NCBI GenBank assembly: GCA_050011895.1 | Contig: JBEKIF010000003.1 | Span: 1 to 64,000, forward strand | From: DATBGO01 sp050011895 | GTDB taxonomy: Bacteria; Actinomycetota; Actinomycetes; Streptosporangiales; Streptosporangiaceae | DNA: 64,000 nucleotides | Direction: 5' to 3' | Shown here: positions 59,060 to 64,000 of the stretch, one piece after another | Position numbering within the stretch: position 1 is the first letter of the stretch | Layout: every line of letters starts with the position of its first letter | The notes under the pieces: generated by a model | What the model saw: only the letters and a program-made list of their open reading frames with translations | Told to the model about the DNA's origin: nothing | The model's database searches: none | Made by a program: the position numbers and the translations under genes

Positions 59060-60469
59060 TCAGCCGAGACCGGTCAGGACATGGTGGGAGATGGCTAGCG
59101 CACCCGCCTGCAGCGTGGCGACATCCACCGGCCCGTAGCCGCCACCCGCAGCTCGGTCAAGGCCCTGCAGCGTGACGGTGACGAGCACATTCCGCTCGCG
59201 GCCCACGACTGTGACGAAGTCCGTCGTGTTTCCCCCGGTATGCCACACTTGCACGGCGAGGAAGGCGGCATTGCCGAGGCCGCTAGGGGCGCCGATCCGT
59301 GCCGTGGGCCGGTGGGCGGACTTGGGCGGATTCTGCATGGCCAGCAATGCCGCGTTATAGGCGTCGATCGCGCTGAACGTCGCGCTGCCGTTGCCGGTGG
59401 AGAGCAGGCTCGGCGCGAAGGCCTGCGTGGTCACCTCAAGTACCCGGTAGATGGGGCGGGCGTCCAGCGTCCAGGTGCACTGGCTCTCCGAGCGCCCGCT
59501 CTGGATCACGGCCCTGGTGGTCTTTCCAGGCAGGTACTGGCTGAGCGCGGTGGCGCCCACTGCCTGGCAAGCGTCCGGCGCGGCGCGGATATCGCCCGGC
59601 AGGAAGGTAGTCACCAGGTCACTGGAGGATGGCTTTGCCGACGAGCCCACCAGCGGGAGGTTGCCGGTCACCGCGAGTATCACCACGAGCACGATGACGG
59701 CCAGCCCACCGATCGCATAGAGCCGGCGCCTGGACCGCCTGGCACGGGTGGCTGCTGCCCTGCCCCGGATTCGCGGGCTGCCCTCCCCCTGCGGCCCGTC
59801 CTGGTCAGCACCGGGCGGCCCGAGTTCCCTGCGGCCCGGCCCGGACGGGTAAATACTCGGGCCAGCCCATGGCGGCAGGTCCTGATCGGTGTCGTCGTAG
59901 AAAACATCCGGCCGCGGTCGGTTTGCACTGCTGGAACGCCTGTCCCTGCTGAACCGGCCCCTGGCGGTGATGCGGCTCTGCGGGCCCGGGCTGCCATCCG
60001 GACCGGAATGGCCATCCGGACCGGAATGGCCATCCGGACCGGAACGGTCATCGCGGCCGGAACGGTCATCGCGGCCGGAACGGTCATCGTCACCCGAACG
60101 GTCGTCCCAACCAGGCCGGCCGGCCGTAGCGGGCCGATCCTCATCCCAATCGGCACGGGCACCATTGGCGGAGTAATCATCCCGGCCAGCAGGGGCACCT
60201 GCCGCGGAGTAATCATCCCGGCCAGCATGGGCACCAGCCGCGGAGTAATCATCCCGGCCAGCATGGGCACCAGCCGCGGAGTAATCATCCCGGCCAGCAT
60301 GGGCACCGCTCGCCAAGCGGTCATCCCAGCCGGGGTGGGCATCCCTGGCCAGGTGGTCATCGTCAGCAGCACGCTCCGGGCGCCCGGCATAGTCGGGACT
60401 ATCCGGCCGCCGCCGACGGCCTGCGGGCATCCTGACGGGTCGGCTGGGCGGAGACCCCTGCTGAGCCAA
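59060..60469 (-). CDS. Single-pass membrane protein with repetitive charged cytosolic part
   Basis: 469 residues. The N-terminal 230 are low complexity: four 12-residue repeats around GRDDYSAAGAHA (36-bp DNA units) and shorter DDRSGRDDRSG and PDGHSG repeats. A basic segment RARRSRRRLYAIGG leads to one transmembrane helix (LAVIVLVVILAVTGNLPLVG), then an extracellular domain of about 190 residues with two cysteines (DACQAVGATALSQYLPG, ESQCTWTLD), reminiscent of DUF3558-like lipoprotein domains. Start TTG 60469 is chosen (GGAGG six bases upstream). Function is unknown. Confidence 0.72.
   Translation of the reverse strand: MAQQGSPPSRPVRMPAGRRRRPDSPDYAGRPERAADDDHLARDAHPGWDDRLASGAHAGRDDYSAAGAHAGRDDYSAAGAHAGRDDYSAAGAPAGRDDYSANGARADWDEDRPATAGRPGWDDRSGDDDRSGRDDRSGRDDRSGPDGHSGPDGHSGPDGSPGPQSRITARGRFSRDRRSSSANRPRPDVFYDDTDQDLPPWAGPSIYPSGPGRRELGPPGADQDGPQGEGSPRIRGRAAATRARRSRRRLYAIGGLAVIVLVVILAVTGNLPLVGSSAKPSSSDLVTTFLPGDIRAAPDACQAVGATALSQYLPGKTTRAVIQSGRSESQCTWTLDARPIYRVLEVTTQAFAPSLLSTGNGSATFSAIDAYNAALLAMQNPPKSAHRPTARIGAPSGLGNAAFLAVQVWHTGGNTTDFVTVVGRERNVLVTVTLQGLDRAAGGGYGPVDVATLQAGALAISHHVLTGLG
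59994..60047 (-). repeat. 18-bp repeats in the membrane protein gene
   Basis: Three 18-bp units around CCATCCGGACCGGAATGG (plus strand), continuing more loosely to about 60113; they encode PDGHSG and DDRSGR-like units. Confidence 0.8.
60171..60314 (-). repeat. Four 36-bp tandem repeats in the membrane protein gene
   Basis: Units at 60171-60206, 60207-60242, 60243-60278 and 60279-60314, each starting GAGTAATCATCCCGGCCAGC. They encode the 12-residue repeat GAHAGRDDYSAA in frame. Confidence 0.93.
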
Positions 60470-60777
60470 GGCGCGCCTCCGGGAGTGGATCTGACCGTGC
60501 GTAACGGCCGCAAGCAGACCTGCGAACAACGCAGTTTAGTGGTGCGAACGCCCTGCGGGCGGACAGAACGGGACTATGCCATGGAATGAACCGCGCCATG
60601 GAGCGAACTGCTCGGCAGAGCAGTCAGGCGGCACGGCCCGCGGCCGAATCAGTTCTGCTAGCCGGTCCTGCGGACAGTCGTGGTGCGGGCCTGAAGGCCG
60701 ACCGCGGGCTGGCGGCCAGCGCGTGCGCAGTAAGTTACCACCAGCTTCGGCCCGGACGCCGGATTACGCGGCGGCTC
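60470..60777. other. 308-bp stretch without a recognisable gene
   Basis: Between the membrane protein gene and the small cysteine protein gene, both minus strand. Open frames here are shadows without family signs. It probably carries the promoter of the membrane protein gene; I see no clear hairpin or operator. Confidence 0.4.
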
Positions 60778-60993
60778 CTAGTGGGGATCATGCGGCGGCT
60801 CATAGTGGACTGCGCTGCAGCCCTGGACCCGGCAGGAGATGGTCCGGTGACCGCTGCCGGTGGGCAGCACCTTACGTGCGGGACCGCAGTGGCAAGGCTG
60901 CCAGGAGACAATTACCCTGCCAGGTCCCCACGGGTGCCCGGCCTCGCACTGGACCGGGTAAGTCCACCAGTCCGGCAGCCGCGTGTCGTTCAT
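60778..60993 (-). CDS. Small cysteine/histidine-rich conserved protein (zinc-ribbon-like)
   Basis: 71 residues: MNDTRLPDWWTYPVQCEAGH, PWGPGRVIVSWQPCHCGPAR and, near the end, CRVQGCSAVHYEPPHDPH. The CxxGH, CxC and CxxxxC pattern suggests a metal-binding knuckle. I recall very similar small hypothetical proteins in Streptomyces, starting MNDTR-x-PDWWTYPLQC-x-NGH, so it is likely a real gene although no function is known. ATG 60993 is the start; an AT-rich segment with a LexA-like palindrome lies immediately upstream. Confidence 0.72.
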   Translation of the reverse strand: MNDTRLPDWWTYPVQCEAGHPWGPGRVIVSWQPCHCGPARKVLPTGSGHRTISCRVQGCSAVHYEPPHDPH

Positions 60994-61001
60994 TCATACA
61001 C

Positions 61002-61017
61002 TAGAACATGTATTCGA
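61002..61017. promoter_or_regulatory. LexA/SOS-box-like palindrome
   Basis: TAGAACATGTATTCGA resembles the actinobacterial SOS box TCGAAC-N4-GTTCGA (10 of 12 defined positions). It is nine bases upstream of the small cysteine protein start, in an AT-rich promoter segment. One mismatch in each arm makes it a candidate only. Confidence 0.35.
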
Positions 61018-61083
61018 TAAAATCTCCAGCCAACGCTCCAGGTCAGCACGGCCGGGACGGCAGGCGGCCGTCGGCGCGCCGCA

Positions 61084-61698
61084 TCATGCACCCGCTGTTC
61101 CCGGCAGGGCCTCAGCCCAGCAGGACCCGGCGGGCCCTGCCGATGGTCCCGCGGCTTCCCAGCGCGAGCCGGTACCGGTCAGCTGAACGATGCGCGGCTC
61201 ATCAGGAACCTCGGCACCATCCGGGCTGGCTGCTGCCGTAAGGCCGGGCGTTCCGGGCGGCACCGTGCGGGGTGCCAGCATGATCCTGATCTCCAGGTGG
61301 CTTGCCGAGAGGTCCTCGACAAGCCCCTCGCCCCACTCGACCACGGTGACCGAGCTGTCGAGGTCAGCGTCCAGGTCAAGATCGTCCACCTCCGCCCGGC
61401 TGCCGAGCCGGTAGGCATCGGCGTGCACCAGCGCCGGTCCGCCGCTCAGCGACCGGTGCACGCGCGCGATGACGAAGGTCGGCGACGTCACCGGGCCGCG
61501 CACGCCAAGTCCCTCGCCGATGCCCTGGACGAGCGTGGTCTTCCCGGCACCGAGCGGCCCGGTCAGCACCACCAGGTCGCCCGGGCACAGCAGTCCGGCA
61601 AGCCGCCGCCCGAGCGCCCGCATCTGCTCGCCGGTGCGGACCTGGATCTCCGCGCGCACCGCCGCGGCGCCTGGCGCATTCGGCCCATCCGCCGCCAC
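61084..61698 (-). CDS. tsaE: tRNA threonylcarbamoyladenosine biosynthesis ATPase TsaE
   Basis: P-loop ATPase of the t6A system. Length 204. Walker A VLTGPLGAGKTTLVQGIGEG, SPTFVIARVH, LVHADAYRLGS and VVEWGEGL with the catalytic acid residues are family hallmarks. The C-terminal 45 residues are extra and Pro/Ala-rich. It is two bases from the upstream hydrolase gene (stop at 61701), in the alr-hydrolase-tsaE order. Confidence 0.94.
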   Translation of the reverse strand: MAADGPNAPGAAAVRAEIQVRTGEQMRALGRRLAGLLCPGDLVVLTGPLGAGKTTLVQGIGEGLGVRGPVTSPTFVIARVHRSLSGGPALVHADAYRLGSRAEVDDLDLDADLDSSVTVVEWGEGLVEDLSASHLEIRIMLAPRTVPPGTPGLTAAASPDGAEVPDEPRIVQLTGTGSRWEAAGPSAGPAGSCWAEALPGTAGA

Positions 61699-61700
61699 GG

Positions 61701-62780
61701 CTAGGCCGACTGGTCGCGCCGCGTGCGACCCTCTGTCGCCCGGGTGACCAGGTCGATGATGACCTCATTGATGAGGTCAGGGCACTCGAGAATGATGACG
61801 TGCCCCGCGCCAGGCACCGTCAGGAGCTCCGCATCGGGTATCTCGGCGGCCAGGATCTCGCTCTGCCGTAGCGGGACCACCCGGTCCTTCTCGCCCGTTA
61901 CCACCACCACCGGCACCTGCCCGAGCACGCGGAGCGCGGTGAGCTTGTCGTGCTTAAGCAGCGCATGGAAGAAATCCGTCACCACCTCGATGGGGGTCAT
62001 CCTGATGATGCGTTCAAGGAAATCCACCACGGTCGGGCTGATCGCCGGGTCGCCGAAGGCGATCAGCCGCGTGCTGAGGAACGCGATCTGGCTGGCGGCG
62101 TGACGGCTCCGCTCGATGAGAGGCGCCCCCCGGCCGCTGGCTGCCCCGCGCAAGACGGTCGGGGCCGCGTACCGGGCAACTGACCGCAGCGGCCCGGGCA
62201 GCCAGACGGTCGGGTCAATCTCGGACACCGCCGTTGAGATCAGGGCTGCGCCGATCACCTTCGTACCGAATAGCTCGGGATGCTGGTCGGCGAGAGCCAT
62301 AATGGTCATGCCGCCCATGGAGTGGCCGACGAGCACGACCGGGGAGTCGCCCGGGACGGTGGCCATCAGCACCGCGTACAGGTCCGCGCCAAGCTGGTCG
62401 ATAGTGACGTGCTCCGGGCTTGAGCTGCCGGACCGGCCGTGGCCGCGCTGATCCCAGAAGACCAGCCTGCTCACCGCCGCCAAGTATTTGCGCTGGTAGT
62501 GCCAGGTGTCCTGGTTCAGCGTGTAACCGTGACAGAAGACGATCGTTACCGGAGAGTCATCTGGCCCGTTGATCTCGGTGTGCAGCCCCACACCGTCGTC
62601 GGCGAGCACCGTCACGCTGCGTCCGCGCAGCTGGCCGAACGGCTCGGCCGCAGCAGGATCTGGTTTCACCCGCATCCGGCCGATAGTCGCCCGCTCCGCG
62701 GCGAGTACGGCTCCCGCTCCCGCTGCCGCTGCGCCCGCAGCCAGCCCAGCCGCGCCGGTAATCCGCCGCCACCTGGCCAT
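61701..62780 (-). CDS. Alpha/beta hydrolase, membrane-anchored or secreted
   Basis: 359 residues. N-terminal hydrophobic stretch (GAAGLAAGAAAAGAGAVLAA) acts as anchor or signal. Hydrolase fold: VFCHGYTLNQDTWHYQRKYL oxyanion part, DQRGHGRSG, nucleophile Ser in VLVGHSMGGMTIMAL, acid in VVVTGEKDRVVP, and His in VPGAGHVIILE. Such a gene is common between alr and tsaE in actinobacteria. Substrate unknown. Confidence 0.9.
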   Translation of the reverse strand: MARWRRITGAAGLAAGAAAAGAGAVLAAERATIGRMRVKPDPAAAEPFGQLRGRSVTVLADDGVGLHTEINGPDDSPVTIVFCHGYTLNQDTWHYQRKYLAAVSRLVFWDQRGHGRSGSSSPEHVTIDQLGADLYAVLMATVPGDSPVVLVGHSMGGMTIMALADQHPELFGTKVIGAALISTAVSEIDPTVWLPGPLRSVARYAAPTVLRGAASGRGAPLIERSRHAASQIAFLSTRLIAFGDPAISPTVVDFLERIIRMTPIEVVTDFFHALLKHDKLTALRVLGQVPVVVVTGEKDRVVPLRQSEILAAEIPDAELLTVPGAGHVIILECPDLINEVIIDLVTRATEGRTRRDQSA

Positions 62781-62815
62781 CAGCCCTCCCGTTGTCCTCC
62801 AGGAACGCGGGATTC

Positions 62816-63994
62816 CTACCCGACGGACGCCATTACGGCCCGAAGCGTACTCGCCAGGGCAGGATCCCAGGTCCTTGTTACTCCAAGGTAGCTTCTGGGC
62901 ACCCGGCCCGCGAACCTCGTCACGATCTCATATGAAAGAGTGCCGAGCACGTCAGCCCAGTCCTGTGCGGTCGGCTCGCCTGCGTCGCCGGGGCCGAAAA
63001 GCACCACTTCATCCCCCGCCGCCACGTCCTCGTCACCGAAGTCGACCACGATCTGGTTCATGCAGACGGTGCCGGAGATCGTCCAGCGCTGCCCGCGGAC
63101 CTGTACCTGTGCCCGGTTTGATGCGTACCTGGGCACGCCCTCGTTGTAGCCGAGCGGGACCAGACCGAGGGTCGCATCGCGGTTAGTCACGTACCGGTGG
63201 CCGTAGGACACGGCGGTGCCAGCCGGGACCCGCTTGACCTGGATGAGCCGGGCGCGGATGGTCATGGCCGGGCGGAGCCAGTCCGGCGCGCCGCCGGGGA
63301 GCGTGGACAGGCCGACGACCGCGCCGCCGGATCTGACCAGGTCGAACCAGGTGTCCGGCAGGGTTAGCGTGGCCGGGGTGTTGGCCAGGTGGCGCAGTTG
63401 CGGCCGGGCGCCGGCGGACTCCGCCAGCGCCGTCGCGGCCCGGAACGCCTCAAGCTGGGCCGTGATGGACGGATGTCCGGGAATGTCGGCACAGGCGAGA
63501 TGCGACCAGATGCCGATGATGCTGGCATGACCCGCGGCCTCAGCTTCCAGCGCGGCGCGGACCACGGCTGGCCACTCGGCCTCCGTCGCGCCGCCTCTGG
63601 CCATGCCGGTATCGACCTTGAGATGCAGCCGGGCCGGACGCCCGGCCCGCCGCGCCGCCGCCGCGATCTGGCCGACCAGTGACACCGAGCCAGCGGAAAG
63701 GTCGACGTCCTGGCGGATGGCCTCCTCGTGCGGTGCGTCAGGCGACGCCAGCAGGCACAGCACCGGCGCGATGAAGCCCGCGTCGCGCAGCGCCAGCGCG
63801 TCCGCCACGTGCACGACGCCAAGCCAGTCCGCGCCGCCTGCCAGCGCCGCGGCCGCGGCCGGGATCATGCCATGGCCATAGCCATCCGACTTGACCACCG
63901 CCATCAGCTGAGCACCGCCGACGTGCCTTACCAGCGCCGACACATTGTCCTTGATCGCGCCCAGGTCAATGAGCGCTTCCTGGTGGCCGTCCAT
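62816..63994 (-). CDS. alr: Alanine racemase (start at window edge)
   Basis: PLP enzyme making D-alanine for peptidoglycan. 392 residues visible. PLP lysine is K35 in LMAVVKSDGYGHGMIPAAAA; the other catalytic Tyr is in VSYGHRYVTNRDATLG; IWSHLACADIPGH and TVCMNQIVVDFGD are conserved. ATG 63994 is six bases from the window end, so a start just upstream outside the window cannot be excluded. First gene of the alr-hydrolase-tsaE minus-strand unit. Confidence 0.95.
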   Translation of the reverse strand: MDGHQEALIDLGAIKDNVSALVRHVGGAQLMAVVKSDGYGHGMIPAAAAALAGGADWLGVVHVADALALRDAGFIAPVLCLLASPDAPHEEAIRQDVDLSAGSVSLVGQIAAAARRAGRPARLHLKVDTGMARGGATEAEWPAVVRAALEAEAAGHASIIGIWSHLACADIPGHPSITAQLEAFRAATALAESAGARPQLRHLANTPATLTLPDTWFDLVRSGGAVVGLSTLPGGAPDWLRPAMTIRARLIQVKRVPAGTAVSYGHRYVTNRDATLGLVPLGYNEGVPRYASNRAQVQVRGQRWTISGTVCMNQIVVDFGDEDVAAGDEVVLFGPGDAGEPTAQDWADVLGTLSYEIVTRFAGRVPRSYLGVTRTWDPALASTLRAVMASVG

Positions 63995-64000
63995 GATGGT

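Noticed and set aside
60586..61020. 144-residue plus-strand frame opposite the small cysteine protein
   Set aside because: Composition is shadow-like and the minus-strand frame has a conserved-looking cysteine pattern.
1..64000. CRISPR arrays, prophage, insertion sequences, tRNA or rRNA genes
   Set aside because: I found no spaced palindromic repeat array, transposase, integrase or phage gene, and no tRNA-like T-loop with a matching acceptor. The tandem repeats have no spacers.

Overview
The window is high-GC DNA with GTG/TTG starts and tightly overlapping ATGA/GTGA gene junctions, typical of an actinomycete. Several gene neighbourhoods match, from memory, the order seen in Mycobacterium and Streptomyces: acyl-CoA dehydrogenase-purE-purK, birA near an acyl-CoA carboxylase beta/epsilon/alpha set, glpD and lpdA near M20 amidohydrolases, and guaB3-guaB2-sigma factor-groEL1-groES-tsaD-rimI-tsaB-tsaE-alr. 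The genus cannot be named from the sequence; a filamentous Streptosporangiales-like or Treboniaceae-like organism would fit.

Layout. 1-1.8 kb: the end of a class I fumarase overlapping a class II fumarase. 1.9-7.3 kb: a membrane Ser/Thr kinase, a secreted transglycosylase with a long leader, a rhomboid protease and a stand-alone Clp N-domain protein. 7.75-13.7 kb: seven genes on the plus strand for the complete protocatechuate 4,5-cleavage (lig) pathway, ended by a strong hairpin. 13.8-18.7 kb (minus): acyl-CoA dehydrogenase, purE, purK and a two-component system. 18.8-24.5 kb: carboxyltransferase, sulfotransferase, HMG-CoA lyase, crotonase, a broken PH-domain gene and birA. 24.7-26.4 kb: a polytopic glycosyltransferase-like protein behind nine 13-bp repeats. 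26.4-33.3 kb (minus): histidine genes hisG, hisDCBHAF and hisI, without hisE. 33.6-38.7 kb (plus): acyl-CoA carboxylase beta, NYN nuclease, epsilon and alpha subunits. 38.8-46.2 kb: DUF5313-like protein, quinone dehydrogenase, a gamma-glutamylcyclotransferase remnant, PH-domain protein, M20 amidohydrolase, YbdK-type ligase and a mutase large subunit. 46.3-50.3 kb: D-Ala-D-Ala carboxypeptidase, trpS, glpD. 50.4-64 kb (minus): GMP synthesis, sigma factor, chaperonins, t6A synthesis, RimI and alanine racemase.

The genes form linked metabolic sets. The carboxylase beta, epsilon and alpha subunits, BirA and the mutase can handle propionyl/methylmalonyl-CoA. Crotonase, HMG-CoA lyase and the second carboxyltransferase suggest branched-chain acyl-CoA breakdown. 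The lig genes would feed pyruvate and oxaloacetate into central metabolism near the fumarases.

The most unusual property is the number of short tandem repeats, both between genes and in frame inside conserved genes. HisF carries about 13 pentapeptide repeats before its barrel and has no start codon at the usual place. RimI ends in three 39-bp repeats running into the tsaD start. A 13-bp unit occurs nine times at 24.6 kb. A 70-bp piece of the purE 3' end recurs in inverted orientation 44 kb away. Two genes survive only as remnants at their expected positions.
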